From assembly GCF_001875655.1 (NCBI RefSeq), contig NZ_MKEQ01000001.1:434001-498000 (forward strand): 64,000 bases of DNA. Direction: 5' to 3'. How positions within the stretch are numbered: position 1 is the stretch's first letter; each line of letters opens with the position of its first letter. Both the position numbers and the translations under genes were made by a program. The DNA comes from Enterobacter hormaechei ATCC 49162. Its GTDB lineage: Bacteria > Pseudomonadota > Gammaproteobacteria > Enterobacterales > Enterobacteriaceae. The notes beneath the pieces were generated by a model. The model was given only the letters and a program-made list of their open reading frames with translations, was not told where the DNA came from and ran no database searches. Of the stretch, positions 1 to 8,724 are shown in pieces.

Positions 1-1506
1 GATGCGGCGCAGAAAGAGAACGACTGGGGCTTTGAGTGGTTGCCGAAATGGGACCAGGCTTACGATGTCATCAAGTATTTCAACATGATGGATAAGGGCG
101 CCGTCACGGGGTATATCTGCCAGGGCTTTAACCCGGTGGCGTCATTCCCGGATAAAAACAAAGTTGTTCGTAGCCTGAGCAAGCTGAAGTACATGGTGGT
201 TATCGATCCGCTAGTTACCGAAACGTCTACCTTCTGGCAAAACCACGGTGAATCAAACGATGTCGATCCGACAGCGATCCAGACCGAGGTGTTCCGCCTG
301 CCATCGACCTGCTTTGCGGAAGAGGACGGTTCTATTGCCAACTCTGGCCGCTGGCTACAGTGGCACTGGAAAGGTCAGGATGCGCCGGGCGAAGCGCGTA
401 ATGACGGCGAAATTCTGGCGGGCATTTACCATCGCCTGCGCGAGATGTACCGCACCGAAGGTGGCAAAGGCGCTGAGCCGCTGCTGAAGATGAGCTGGAA
501 CTACAAGCAGCCGGATCATCCCGAGTCCGAAGAGGTGGCAAAAGAGAACAACGGCGTGGCGCTGGCCGACCTGTACGATGCCAACGGCAATCTGGTGGCG
601 AAGAAAGGCCAGCTGCTGAACAGCTTTGCGCTGTTGCGTGACGACGGCACCACGGCCTCTTCCTGCTGGATCTACACCGGCAGCTGGACGGAGCAGGGTA
701 ACCAGATGGCCAACCGTGATAACGCCGATCCGTCAGGCCTCGGTAACACCCTGGGCTGGGCATGGGCGTGGCCGTTGAACCGCCGCGTACTGTACAACCG
801 TGCCTCCGCCGACGTGAACGGTAAGCCGTGGGATCCGAAACGCATGCTGATTGAGTGGAACGGCTCGAAGTGGACGGGGAACGATATCCCGGACTTCAAC
901 ACCGCCCCGCCGGGCAGCAACACCGGGCCGTTTATCATGCAGCCGGAAGGGCTGGGACGTCTGTTTGCCATCGACAAACTGGCGGAAGGGCCGTTCCCGG
1001 AACACTACGAGCCGATGGAAACGCCGCTGGGTACTAACCCGCTGCACCCGAACGTGGTGTCCAGCCCGGTGGTGCGCATCTATGAAGAGGACGTGCTGCG
1101 TTTAGGTAAAAAAGACAAATTCCCGTATGTGGGAACGACCTACCGCCTGACCGAGCATTTCCATACCTGGACCAAGCACGCGCGGCTTAACGCCATCGCG
1201 CAGCCGGAACAGTTTGTGGAGATAAGCGAAACGCTGGCGAAGGCGAAGGGCATTGCCAATGGCGATCGCGTGAAGGTCAGCAGCAAGCGCGGCTTTATTC
1301 GCGCGGTGGCGGTGGTCACCCGTCGTCTGCAAACGCTGAACGTGCACGGCCAGCAGGTGGAAACGGTGGGTATTCCGCTGCACTGGGGCTTTGAAGGGGT
1401 GGCGCAGAAAGGCTACATCGCTAATACCCTGACGCCAAACGTCGGCGATTCCAACTCGCAAACGCCGGAGTACAAAGCGTTTCTGGTCAACATCGAGAAA
1501 GCGTAA
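1..1506 (+). CDS. fdnG: Formate dehydrogenase-N alpha subunit, C-terminal half (cut by window start)
   Basis: The frame is open from base 1, so the gene begins upstream and only the last 501 residues are present (the E. coli protein has about 1015). FdnG is the periplasmic selenocysteine and molybdenum catalytic subunit that oxidises formate for nitrate respiration. The selenocysteine, the [4Fe-4S] site and the Tat signal lie outside the window. The visible part includes the end of the molybdopterin oxidoreductase core and the C-terminal molybdopterin-dinucleotide-binding domain (roughly the last 120 residues, with FVEIS, GDRVKVSS and HWGF blocks). Eleven bases separate it from fdnH, and fdnI follows, which fixes the fdnGHI operon. 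FdoG is the alternative paralogue, but the downstream neighbours (adhP, maeA, sra, bdm, osmC) are those of fdnGHI in E. coli. Confidence 0.95.
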   Translation, partial: DAAQKENDWGFEWLPKWDQAYDVIKYFNMMDKGAVTGYICQGFNPVASFPDKNKVVRSLSKLKYMVVIDPLVTETSTFWQNHGESNDVDPTAIQTEVFRLPSTCFAEEDGSIANSGRWLQWHWKGQDAPGEARNDGEILAGIYHRLREMYRTEGGKGAEPLLKMSWNYKQPDHPESEEVAKENNGVALADLYDANGNLVAKKGQLLNSFALLRDDGTTASSCWIYTGSWTEQGNQMANRDNADPSGLGNTLGWAWAWPLNRRVLYNRASADVNGKPWDPKRMLIEWNGSKWTGNDIPDFNTAPPGSNTGPFIMQPEGLGRLFAIDKLAEGPFPEHYEPMETPLGTNPLHPNVVSSPVVRIYEEDVLRLGKKDKFPYVGTTYRLTEHFHTWTKHARLNAIAQPEQFVEISETLAKAKGIANGDRVKVSSKRGFIRAVAVVTRRLQTLNVHGQQVETVGIPLHWGFEGVAQKGYIANTLTPNVGDSNSQTPEYKAFLVNIEKA

Positions 1507-1517
1507 GGAGCGATTAA

Positions 1518-2402
1518 ATGGCGATGGAAACACAAGACATTATTAAACGCTCCGCGACTAACCCGATCACTCCCGCGCCTCGCGCGCGGGATTACAAGGC
1601 AGAAGTCGCCAAGCTGATCGATGTCTCCTCCTGCGTGGGCTGTAAAGCCTGCCAGGTGGCCTGTTCGGAGTGGAACGATATCCGCGACGAGGTGGGGCAC
1701 TGCGTTGGCGTTTACGATAATCCGGCTGATCTGAGCGCTAAAACCTGGACGGTGATGCGCTTTAGCGAAACCGACCAGAACGGCAAACTGGAGTGGCTGA
1801 TCCGCAAAGACGGCTGTATGCACTGTGAAGATCCGGGCTGCCTGAAGGCGTGCCCGTCTGCTGGCGCAATCATTCAGTACGCCAACGGGATTGTCGACTT
1901 CCAGCAGGATAACTGTATCGGTTGCGGGTACTGCATCGCAGGCTGTCCGTTTAATATCCCGCGTCTCAATAAAGAGGATAATCGGGTCTATAAATGCACG
2001 CTGTGTGTCGATCGCGTCAGCGTCGGCCAGGAGCCTGCCTGCGTAAAAACCTGTCCGACCGGGGCGATCCACTTCGGCAGCAAAAAAGAGATGCTGGAAG
2101 TGGCGCAGCAGCGGGTGGATAAGCTCAAAGCGCGCGGCTATGACAAGGCAGGGATTTATAACCCGCAGGGCGTGGGCGGTACGCACGTCATGTATGTTCT
2201 GCACCACAATGACCAGCCGGAGCTGTATCACAATCTGCCGAAAGATCCGGCGATCGATACCTCCATCAATCTCTGGAAAGGGGCGCTCAAACCGCTTTCA
2301 GCAGCGGGCTTTATCGCCACCTTTGCCGGGCTGATTTATCACTACATCGGTATCGGGCCGAATAAAGAGGTGGATGACGACGAGGAGGAGCATCATGAGT
2401 AA
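1518..2402 (+). CDS. fdnH: Formate dehydrogenase-N beta subunit, iron-sulfur protein
   Basis: A 294-residue protein, the same length as E. coli FdnH. It passes electrons from FdnG to the membrane cytochrome FdnI through four [4Fe-4S] clusters on the periplasmic face. Four cysteine groups are readable: [11 protein letters not shown] near residue 40, [13 protein letters not shown] near 100, [13 protein letters not shown] near 135 and CTLCVDR...CVKTCP near 155-180. A single membrane anchor lies near residues 255-275, ahead of an acidic, His-containing tail. The start ATG follows a clear AAGGAG. The stop overlaps the fdnI start by 8 bases, so translation of the two is probably coupled. Confidence 0.96.
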   Translation: MAMETQDIIKRSATNPITPAPRARDYKAEVAKLIDVSSCVGCKACQVACSEWNDIRDEVGHCVGVYDNPADLSAKTWTVMRFSETDQNGKLEWLIRKDGCMHCEDPGCLKACPSAGAIIQYANGIVDFQQDNCIGCGYCIAGCPFNIPRLNKEDNRVYKCTLCVDRVSVGQEPACVKTCPTGAIHFGSKKEMLEVAQQRVDKLKARGYDKAGIYNPQGVGGTHVMYVLHHNDQPELYHNLPKDPAIDTSINLWKGALKPLSAAGFIATFAGLIYHYIGIGPNKEVDDDEEEHHE

Positions 2403-3051
2403 GTCGAAAATGATAGTGCGCACAAAATTTGTCGATCGCGCCTGTCACTGGACGGTGGTCATCTGCTTCTTCCTGGTGGCGGTATCCGGCATTTCGTTCT
2501 TCTTCCCGACGCTACAGTGGCTGACGGAAACCTTCGGGACACCGCAGATGGGGCGCATTTTGCATCCGTTCTTCGGCGTGCTGATTTTCGTGGTGCTGAT
2601 GTTTATGTTTGTGCGTTTCGTTCATCACAACATTCCTGACAAGCAGGATATTCCATGGCTGAAGGGAATTGTTGAGGTTCTGAAAGGCAACGAGCATAAA
2701 GTTGCGAAGGTGGGCAAATACAACGCCGGACAGAAGATGATGTTCTGGACCATCATGAGCATGATTTTTGTGCTGCTGGTGACCGGAGTGATCATCTGGC
2801 GTCCGTATTTTGCCCAATACTTCCCGATTCAGGTGGTGCGCTACGCGCTGCTGATCCACGCGACCTCGGCCATTATTCTGATCCACGCCATCCTGATCCA
2901 TATGTATATGGCATTCTGGGTGAAGGGGTCGATTAAAGGCATGATTGAAGGGAAGGTGAGCCGCCGCTGGGCGCAAAAACACCATCCGCGCTGGTACCGG
3001 GACGTTGAGCGTCTTGAAGCGCAAAAAGAGAGTTCGGAAGGGTTGAAGTAA
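2395..3051 (+). CDS. fdnI: Formate dehydrogenase-N gamma subunit, cytochrome b556
   Basis: A 218-residue membrane cytochrome (217 in E. coli) that accepts electrons from FdnH and reduces menaquinone. Four hydrophobic segments are visible at about residues 20-40, 55-75, 112-135 and 150-172. Candidate haem-ligand histidines lie near residue 19 (ACHW), 57 (LHPF) and in the fourth helix ([11 protein letters not shown]). I start it at the ATG at 2395, which overlaps the end of fdnH by 8 bases. An in-frame ATG seven codons upstream would deepen the overlap and would not match the MSKSKMI beginning of the family. A REP-like hairpin lies just after the stop. Confidence 0.95.
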   Translation: MSKSKMIVRTKFVDRACHWTVVICFFLVAVSGISFFFPTLQWLTETFGTPQMGRILHPFFGVLIFVVLMFMFVRFVHHNIPDKQDIPWLKGIVEVLKGNEHKVAKVGKYNAGQKMMFWTIMSMIFVLLVTGVIIWRPYFAQYFPIQVVRYALLIHATSAIILIHAILIHMYMAFWVKGSIKGMIEGKVSRRWAQKHHPRWYRDVERLEAQKESSEGLK

Positions 3052-3054
3052 ACC

Positions 3055-3084
3055 TGGCGCCGTCGGCATTGTCCGGCGGCGCTG
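3055..3084. repeat. REP-like GC-rich hairpin after fdnI
   Basis: GCCGTCGG at 3059-3066 pairs with CCGGCGGC at 3073-3080 across a 6-base loop, and the stem can be extended to 3055/3084 with two G-T pairs. There is no T-run after it, so it resembles an extragenic palindrome that stabilises the fdn mRNA 3' end more than an intrinsic terminator. It also marks the junction between fdnI and the truncated ccdB. Confidence 0.5.
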
Positions 3085-3109
3085 CGCTATTTACCAGTGG
3101 CGTTGCAGC

Positions 3110-3265
3110 GTTTAAATAACCTCTTAAATGATTGTGATAGCTTAACGGTACAATAAATCTCGTTGATAAGTCCTCATAATAATCTTGTTGAATAATCATA
3201 AAGTAGGGCTGATATTCACGCGTTCTGTCTGATGGATTGCGATAAACGTCAAACTGAAAACACAT
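3110..3265 (-). pseudogene. Truncated ccdB-like gyrase-toxin gene
   Basis: Starting at 3265 and read leftward, the frame gives a CcdB-like N-terminus: FQFDVYRN, then a YFMIIQQD stretch, then TRFIVPLS near residue 40. CcdB toxins (about 100 residues) begin with this QFxVYRN...TRxVIPL pattern and poison DNA gyrase. After about residue 45-50 nothing resembles the rest of the family. The C-terminal helix that contacts gyrase is missing, and the frame runs on antisense through the REP-like hairpin into fdnI until a stop at 2933. The ATG overlaps the stop of the antitoxin-like gene by one base (TGATG), the usual ccdA-ccdB arrangement. I infer a toxin inactivated by a 3' deletion. The right boundary of the homology is approximate. 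Confidence 0.6.
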
Positions 3266-3453
3266 CAAAGCCCTCCGAAGCAAGGGTCATCCGACAATAG
3301 CCCGGCTTTGGCCGTTAACTCATTCATAGCTTTGATGAAATTTTGATCCTGTTGACGCTGGCGCGCTCGCTCTGCTGCCGTTGTGTCTGGGCGAGGTCTT
3401 TTTGCCATGCGGTGCTCTGTTCTGCCGCACGTTTCTGAACGATTAGGTTTCAT
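3265..3453 (-). CDS. Small CcdA-like antitoxin (orphaned)
   Basis: A 62-residue basic protein. The ATG at 3453 follows GGAGA at good spacing; a longer frame to 3558 lacks such a site. The C-terminal half reads ERARQRQQDQNF...MNEL...GLLSDD, which resembles the disordered toxin-neutralising tail of CcdA antitoxins (Arg-rich helix, Asn, then G-x-x-SD). The N-terminal part does not show a convincing ribbon-helix-helix DNA-binding domain, so the gene may be shortened or divergent. It lies directly before the ccdB stump with overlapping stop and start. What is seen is the layout and the tail pattern; the CcdA label is inference. If right, it is an antitoxin left without its toxin. Confidence 0.55.
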   Translation of the reverse strand: MKPNRSETCGRTEHRMAKRPRPDTTAAERARQRQQDQNFIKAMNELTAKAGLLSDDPCFGGL

Positions 3454-3554
3454 GTTTTCTCCTTTGTTGGTGCGGCCATTATCAACCGCAGCCAACAAAA
3501 AACAATACTGTTTCCCCTGGTTATCTACATTATGCGAGCCGTATTCCAGTAATA

Positions 3555-4370
3555 TCAAAACCGCTCCGCAACATACCGGAAGGGATATTTTGTAGGCTTC
3601 ACTTTACCGATCTTGCGTTTCGGTAAATCCACCTTGTCTACGTGAATTTCTTTATAGGGGATTTGGGAAAGCAGATGCGAAATAATATTCAGCCGCACCC
3701 GTTTTTTATCTTCTGAACGCGCCACAAACCACGGCGCCCAGGCGGTATCGGTCGCTTTAAACATCGCGTCGCGGGCGAGGGTATATTCATCCCACAGATT
3801 GAAAGATTTAATGTCCATTGGAGACAGTTTCCAGATCTTGCGACCATCATTAATGCGATCGCGCAGGCGGCGCTCCTGCTCTTTCGGCGTTACCTCAAGC
3901 CAGTACTTCAACAGGATGATCCCGGCATCGACCATCGCTTTTTCCATCACTGGCGTTCCATCAAGAAATTTTTCGACCTGCTCTTCGGTACAGAACCCCA
4001 TGACTTTTTCCACCCCAGCGCGGTTGTACCAGCTGCGGTCGAAAATGACGATTTCACCGGCAGAGGGCAGATGGGAAACGTAACGCTGAAAATAGAGCTG
4101 ACTTTTCTCTTTATCGGTCGGGGCCGGTAGCGCAACCACGCGGAACACCCGAGGGCTGACGCGCTCGGTGATCGCTTTGATAGTACCGCCCTTACCGGCG
4201 CCGTCTCGCCCTTCAAAAACAATACAGACCTTTAACCCTTTGGCGACCACCCATTGCTGGAGCTTAACCAGTTCAACATGGAGGCGGCGAAGCTCTTCTT
4301 CGTACGCTTTGGTTTTGAGTGGCGCATTTTTTGCGACATCATCAACACGGGTTTTCTTCTTACTGACCAT
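3555..4370 (-). CDS. ppk2: Polyphosphate kinase 2 family protein (PPK2, single domain)
   Basis: A 271-residue cytoplasmic enzyme of the PPK2 family, which moves phosphate between inorganic polyphosphate and nucleotides. The P-loop is GRDGAGKGG at residues 54-62, the Walker B/lid motif is DRSWYNRAGVE from residue 111, and a conserved basic stretch RRLRDRINDGRKIWKLSPMD follows near residues 165-185. Its length and single P-loop domain fit the short PPK2 group acting mainly on nucleoside diphosphates, but preference for GDP, ADP or AMP cannot be read from sequence by eye. The N-terminus is lysine-rich. The ATG follows GGGAG seven bases upstream. It is divergent from araJ and stands apart from the ppk1-ppx locus. 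Confidence 0.9.
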   Translation of the reverse strand: MVSKKKTRVDDVAKNAPLKTKAYEEELRRLHVELVKLQQWVVAKGLKVCIVFEGRDGAGKGGTIKAITERVSPRVFRVVALPAPTDKEKSQLYFQRYVSHLPSAGEIVIFDRSWYNRAGVEKVMGFCTEEQVEKFLDGTPVMEKAMVDAGIILLKYWLEVTPKEQERRLRDRINDGRKIWKLSPMDIKSFNLWDEYTLARDAMFKATDTAWAPWFVARSEDKKRVRLNIISHLLSQIPYKEIHVDKVDLPKRKIGKVKPTKYPFRYVAERF

Positions 4371-4531
4371 GGTGGGTCTCCCTTTGTGTCCGGTCGCGGG
4401 ATCGAGGCCGTATTAAGAGTGTAATCGACCTGAATGAATGGATTAATGTGTCAGAAAGTTGATTTGAACTGGCTCACCATACAAGTTTAATCAATAATGC
4501 ACGCTGCATATTTTTCAACAGTGGTCGCGGT

Positions 4532-5707
4532 ATGAAAAAGACAATTTTTTCGTTAGCACTGGGTACCTTTGGCCTGGGGATGGCTGAATTTGGCATCATG
4601 GGTGTGCTGACAGAGCTGGCTCACGATACGGGAATTTCGATTCCCTCCGCCGGAAATATGATTTCGTTTTACGCTTTTGGCGTGGTGATCGGCGCGCCGA
4701 TTGTGGCGCTGTTCTCCAGCAAATTCTCGCTGAAAACAACCCTGCTTTTTCTGGTGGCGATGTGCGTTGTCGGAAACGCGCTCTTTACCTTCTCTGACTC
4801 CTACGTGGGGCTGGCGGCGGGGCGCTTAATCTCTGGTTTCCCGCATGGCGCGATTTTCGGTGTGGGGGCGATAATCCTGTCAAAAATCGCACCGCCGGGT
4901 AAAGTGACGGTCGCTGTGGCCGGGATGATTGCCGGGATGACCGTTGCCAACCTGCTTGGCGTTCCGCTCGGAACATGGCTCGGACACGAATTTAACTGGC
5001 GTTATACCTTTTTCTTAATTGCGGTCTTTGATGCGCTGGTGATCCTCTCTGTTCTGCTGTGGGTGCCAGACATTCGCGACACGACAACCACCCGGCTGGC
5101 CGAACAATTCCACTTCCTGAAGAAACCGGAACCGTGGCTGATTTTTGCCGCTACGATGTTTGGCAATGCCGGGGTGTTTGCCTGGTTTAGCTTCGTGAAG
5201 CCGTTTATGGTCAACGTGTCAGGCTTCTCCGAGGGCGTCATGACCGCGATCATGATGCTGATGGGGCTGGGCATGGTGCTGGGTAATGTGTTCAGCGGCA
5301 AGCTGTCGTCGCGCTTTAGTCCACTGCGCATTGCTGCCACCACCGACCTGGTGATTGTGGCTTCCCTGCTGGCGTTGTTCGCATTTGGCGAGCTTAAAAC
5401 AGCTTCACTGGTGATGGGATTCGTCTGCTGCGCCGGGCTGTTTGCGCTCTCTGCGCCGCTGCAAATTCTGCTGCTGCAAAATGCGAAAGGCGGCGAGATG
5501 CTGGGGGCCGCAGGCGGGCAAATGGCGTTTAACCTCGGCAGCGCAATTGGCGCTTATTTCGGTGGATTGATGATTACGCTCGGCTTTAGCTGGAGCTATG
5601 TCACGCTGCCGGCCGCGATTTTATCCTTCTCTGCGATGACCTCTCTGCTGATGTATGGTTATTTATGTGCCAAAAAGCGTCAGGCCAACGCGCGCGCGTT
5701 GGCCTGA
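4532..5707 (+). CDS. araJ: MFS transporter AraJ
   Basis: A 391-residue, 12-helix major facilitator protein. It begins with the family pattern LALGTFGLGMAEFGIMGVL, has PHGAIFGVGAI near residue 105 and a late block LFALSAPLQILLLQNAKGGE near 305. These match my recollection of E. coli AraJ closely. AraJ belongs to the DHA1 efflux group; in E. coli it is arabinose-induced but not needed for arabinose use, and its substrate is unknown. There is no araC or ara gene nearby, so the ara regulation may not apply. It is divergent from ppk2 and convergent with adhP. Its last codons form half of a perfect 28-base palindrome. Confidence 0.85.
   Translation: MKKTIFSLALGTFGLGMAEFGIMGVLTELAHDTGISIPSAGNMISFYAFGVVIGAPIVALFSSKFSLKTTLLFLVAMCVVGNALFTFSDSYVGLAAGRLISGFPHGAIFGVGAIILSKIAPPGKVTVAVAGMIAGMTVANLLGVPLGTWLGHEFNWRYTFFLIAVFDALVILSVLLWVPDIRDTTTTRLAEQFHFLKKPEPWLIFAATMFGNAGVFAWFSFVKPFMVNVSGFSEGVMTAIMMLMGLGMVLGNVFSGKLSSRFSPLRIAATTDLVIVASLLALFAFGELKTASLVMGFVCCAGLFALSAPLQILLLQNAKGGEMLGAAGGQMAFNLGSAIGAYFGGLMITLGFSWSYVTLPAAILSFSAMTSLLMYGYLCAKKRQANARALA
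5680..5707. terminator. 28-base perfect palindrome over the araJ stop codon
   Basis: TCAGGCCAACGCGC at 5680-5693 is followed directly by its reverse complement, ending at the stop TGA of araJ. The transcript would fold into a very stable stem of about 12 pairs. Only a short T-rich stretch (CCTTTTGG, 5712-5719) follows, so I call it a probable 3'-end structure, with termination less certain. Confidence 0.5.
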
Positions 5708-5718
5708 TGTCGCCTTTT

Positions 5719-5748
5719 GGGTCTCCACACCCTTCACCGGGGAGACCC
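5719..5748. terminator. Second hairpin between convergent araJ and adhP
   Basis: GGGTCTCC (5719-5726) pairs with GGAGACCC (5741-5748) over a 14-base loop in the 47-base convergent gap. No T-run follows on either strand, so its action as a terminator is uncertain. Confidence 0.35.
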
Positions 5749-5754
5749 TCGCGG

Positions 5755-6765
5755 TTAAGAACGTAAATCAATCACCATACGGCCACGGATCTGGCCCTGT
5801 TCCATCTCTTTGAAGATAGCGTTGATATCTTCCAGTGGGCGCATTGTAACTTTCGGTTTCACCTTACCTTCAGCCGCAAACTGGAAGGCTTCGAGCAGAT
5901 CCTGACGGGTACCCACCAGGGAACCCACTACCTGAATCCCATCCAGAACCAGACGTGGAATATCCAGGCTCATCGCTTCCGGCGGCAGGCCTACAGCCAC
6001 CACGCGGCCACCGGCTCGCACCGCGTCAACGGCAGAGTTGAAGGCCGCTTTCGCCACCGCCGTCACCACTGCCGCATGCGCGCCGCCGGTTTTCTCCTGA
6101 ATCACTTTTGCCGCATCTTCACTGCGGGAGTTCACGGTTAAGTCTGCGCCCATGCTGGCAGCGAGCTTCAGCTGCTCGTCATTCACGTCAATGGCTATAA
6201 CTTTCGCATTGAAGACATTTTTGGCGTATTGCAGCGCGAGGTTGCCCAGACCGCCCAGGCCATAGATCGCAATCCACTGGCCGGGTTTGATGTCAGAGAC
6301 TTTTACCGCTTTGTAGGTAGTGACCCCGGCGCAGGTGATGCTGCTGGCCGCCGCAGAGTCCAGTCCGTCCGGGACTTTAACCGCGTAATCCGCGGTTACG
6401 ATGCACTCTTCCGCCATGCCGCCGTCAACGGAGTAACCCGCGTTTTTCACGTCACGGCACAGCGTTTCGTTGCCTGTATTACAATATTCACAGTGGCCAC
6501 AGCCTTCGAAGAACCACGCCACGCTTGCACGATCGCCTACTTTTAGCGACGTGACGCCAGGACCAATCTCTTTGACGATACCAATCCCTTCGTGGCCGAG
6601 GATCACCCCGGTCTTGTCGCCAAAATCGCCGTTTTTAACATGGAGATCGGTATGGCAAACGCCACAGCACTCCATCTTCAGCAGCGCTTCACCATGCTTG
6701 AGCGCGCGTAAGGTTTTTTCTGTGACGTTAACCTGATGATCCTGAGTGACAACAGCAGCCTTCAT
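5755..6765 (-). CDS. adhP: Alcohol dehydrogenase, propanol-preferring (AdhP)
   Basis: A 336-residue zinc-dependent medium-chain alcohol dehydrogenase, the same length as E. coli AdhP. It interconverts ethanol or propanol and the aldehydes with NAD. The catalytic zinc ligands are visible as CGVCHTDLH (residues 34-42), GHEG (near 58) and the later Cys in SSITCAG (near 145). The structural zinc loop is [15 protein letters not shown] (near 90-104). The NAD fold has [11 protein letters not shown] near residue 170. An AGGAG sits seven bases before the ATG. It is a single gene convergent with araJ and in the E. coli chromosomal position, although an ABC-F gene separates it from maeA here. Confidence 0.95.
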   Translation of the reverse strand: MKAAVVTQDHQVNVTEKTLRALKHGEALLKMECCGVCHTDLHVKNGDFGDKTGVILGHEGIGIVKEIGPGVTSLKVGDRASVAWFFEGCGHCEYCNTGNETLCRDVKNAGYSVDGGMAEECIVTADYAVKVPDGLDSAAASSITCAGVTTYKAVKVSDIKPGQWIAIYGLGGLGNLALQYAKNVFNAKVIAIDVNDEQLKLAASMGADLTVNSRSEDAAKVIQEKTGGAHAAVVTAVAKAAFNSAVDAVRAGGRVVAVGLPPEAMSLDIPRLVLDGIQVVGSLVGTRQDLLEAFQFAAEGKVKPKVTMRPLEDINAIFKEMEQGQIRGRMVIDLRS

Positions 6766-6932
6766 ATGTTTCTCCTTTCATGATGAGTATCTGCATAGCA
6801 GGTCTAATTACCCATTAAGGATTAATACTTTGGCGCTGTAATGCAAGGAAACGGCAACATAATGTCATTAATTAATGCATTTTCGGATTAAGAAAAGGGT
6901 GTATCACCCATAAACAGGGGTGAAAAACACTG

Positions 6933-6955
6933 GCCCGGCGATATCACCGCCGGGC
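6933..6955 (-). terminator. Intrinsic terminator of the ABC-F gene
   Basis: On the minus strand GCCCGGCG and CGCCGGGC (plus 6933-6940 and 6948-6955) form an 8-pair GC stem with a 7-base loop, followed within five bases by TTTTT. It lies seven bases after the ABC-F stop. Confidence 0.8.
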
Positions 6956-6961
6956 TCAGAT

Positions 6962-8671
6962 TTACAGCTGCGCTTCTATCACCTCGATCTCTTTTCGCCA
7001 TTGTGCCTGCAACTGCGGTTTTTGGTGTTTTGGCTTGCGCGCCAAATCCTCTTCCAGCAGCGTTTCGAGGGCAACCAGGCGTTCAAGCAGATCGTCAGAC
7101 GCCGCAGATGGTGGCGTTGATGCGGCCTTCGACGCCTCAGGTACAACCGGACCGGTGCCCTCACGCAGGCGTTCAAACATCGCCTCCGCATCGTGCCATT
7201 CGCTCAGCCTGCCGTCCTCAATCAGCCAGAAACGGTTGCAACTCTGACGAATTAACTGACGATCGTGGCTCACCAGCAGCACGCCGCCTTCAAACTGTTG
7301 CAGTGTTTCTGCCAGCGCCTCTTTGCCTTCCATGTCGAGGTGGTTGGTCGGTTCATCGAGCATCAGCAGACTATAGCGGGCAAGCGTCAGGCCGACAAAC
7401 AGCAGGCGCGAACGTTCCCCGCCGCTCAACGTACTGACTTTTTGCCCGTGACGCGCCCATGGGAACCCGGCACTGATGAGCGCCATTTTGCGGGTCTGCG
7501 GATCTGGCGCGAAAGGCTCCAGCGCATCAAGTAGCGCCGCATCGTCCGGCAACTGGTGCAGGGTCTGATCGTAGTAGCCGGGCGAGACGCGCGGGTGACG
7601 CTTAAGCCGGTCGTCCGCGATCTCGTCGCGAAAATGACGCCAGATAAGCCTCAGCAGCGACGATTTACCACAGCCGTTACGTCCCACAATCGCCACGCGA
7701 TCGCCGCTTTTCAGCCGGGCGCTGTCGAGCGTAAACAGGTCTGGCAAACCCGGCGCAGGGGGTACGCCGAGGTGGGTCATTTCCAGCAGGCGGTCAGCCC
7801 GAAGCGCGTCCCCGCGCAGGGTTAAGGTCCACTGGCTTCCCGCCGTCAGTTCCGTCTGGCTCTCTTTCAGCCGTTCGACCTGTTTTTCCATCTGCTTAGC
7901 CTTCCGGGAGAGATCTTCGTTGTCGTAGACCTTGCCCCAGGTCGCGAGACGTCTGGCGCTGGCCGTTACGCGGTCGATCTCTTTTTGCTCTGCCTTATGG
8001 CGTAGCGCATCGCTTTCGTCTTTCGCGTCGAGCGCCTGACGGGCGGCAGTGCAGGGAAGGGCGAAGGCGTGCAGCGTCTTATCGCGCAGGAACCAGCTGC
8101 CGTTGGTTACCGCGTCCAGCAACTGCCTGTCGTGTGAGACCAGCACAAAGCTGCCGGACCAGTTTTGTAAAAACTGCTCCAGCCACAGCAGGGTCGGCAA
8201 ATCGAGGTGGTTGCTCGGTTCGTCCAGCAGCAGCAGATCCGGATCGTTTATCAACGCTCGTGCCAGCAGCAAACGCGTATGCTGACCGCCGCTCAGCGTG
8301 GCGGACTGCAACAGGGTTTCCTGCACCGTAAAGCCCATCCCGGCCAGCAGCGTCTCGGCTTTCCAGCGCAGACTGTCGCGCTCAGCTAAAGGCAGCTGCG
8401 CCAGCACTGCATCCAGCATAGTCAGGGGATAAAGGGTTTCCGGCAGATGTTGTTCCACGCGCGCCAGCAGGCAATGTCCCGCCAGCGAAACGGTTCCGGC
8501 GGCAGGGGACTGCGTCCCGTCGAGGATTTTCAGCAGCGTACTTTTTCCGCAGCCGTTATCACCCAACAGGCCAATGCGATCGCCTTTTTTTAACGTAAAG
8601 GAGAGAGAGTCGAAGAGCGTGCCGAACGCCGTATCAACGCGTAAAGAATGTGCAGTGAGTAGAGTGCTCAT
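6962..8671 (-). CDS. ABC-F family ATPase (ribosome-associated type)
   Basis: A 569-residue soluble protein with two ABC cassettes and no membrane helices, the ABC-F layout (EttA, Uup, YheS, YbiT and the antibiotic-protection proteins). Cassette 1 has GDNGCGKST near residue 37, a LSGGQHTR signature near 128 and LLLLDEPSNHLDL near 148. Cassette 2 has GRNGCGKSS near 330, LSGGERSR near 418 and LMLDEPTNHLDM near 438. A basic linker near residues 210-290 would reach the ribosomal tRNA site, and the Pro/Lys-rich tail (500-569) may form a coiled coil. ABC-F proteins act on stalled ribosomes. I cannot assign a named subfamily. The start ATG has only a weak GGGT ribosome site, and an elaborate leader lies upstream. 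It is not at this place in E. coli. Confidence 0.85.
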   Translation of the reverse strand: MSTLLTAHSLRVDTAFGTLFDSLSFTLKKGDRIGLLGDNGCGKSTLLKILDGTQSPAAGTVSLAGHCLLARVEQHLPETLYPLTMLDAVLAQLPLAERDSLRWKAETLLAGMGFTVQETLLQSATLSGGQHTRLLLARALINDPDLLLLDEPSNHLDLPTLLWLEQFLQNWSGSFVLVSHDRQLLDAVTNGSWFLRDKTLHAFALPCTAARQALDAKDESDALRHKAEQKEIDRVTASARRLATWGKVYDNEDLSRKAKQMEKQVERLKESQTELTAGSQWTLTLRGDALRADRLLEMTHLGVPPAPGLPDLFTLDSARLKSGDRVAIVGRNGCGKSSLLRLIWRHFRDEIADDRLKRHPRVSPGYYDQTLHQLPDDAALLDALEPFAPDPQTRKMALISAGFPWARHGQKVSTLSGGERSRLLFVGLTLARYSLLMLDEPTNHLDMEGKEALAETLQQFEGGVLLVSHDRQLIRQSCNRFWLIEDGRLSEWHDAEAMFERLREGTGPVVPEASKAASTPPSAASDDLLERLVALETLLEEDLARKPKHQKPQLQAQWRKEIEVIEAQL

Positions 8672-8677
8672 TGTTGC

Positions 8678-8698
8678 TTACCCAGGAGTTACAGGCAT
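8678..8698 (-). other. Seven-codon mini-ORF just before the ABC-F start
   Basis: ATG at 8698 encodes MPVTPG and stops at 8678, six bases before the ABC-F ATG. GAGG lies eight bases upstream of it, a better ribosome site than that of the ABC-F gene itself, so ABC-F translation may depend on re-initiation. A still shorter frame (MFDEA) lies just upstream and overlaps the GAGG. Confidence 0.4.
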
Positions 8699-8724
8699 GT
8701 TTATGCCTCGTCAAACATCGCTGA

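Noticed and set aside
1413..2231. A 272-residue frame antisense to fdnG and fdnH
   Set aside because: It mirrors conserved iron-sulfur coding sequence, has no family resemblance and has no ribosome site. It is a codon-bias shadow.
2933..3283. A 116-residue minus-strand frame crossing fdnI and the intergenic region
   Set aside because: Only its first part (from 3265) looks like protein-coding sequence; the rest is antisense to fdnI and the REP-like hairpin. It is reported as a truncated ccdB, not as an intact gene.
6962..8671. Calling the ABC-F gene a known resistance gene
   Set aside because: The two-cassette layout is certain, but I see no feature that places it in a named antibiotic-protection family, so no symbol is given.
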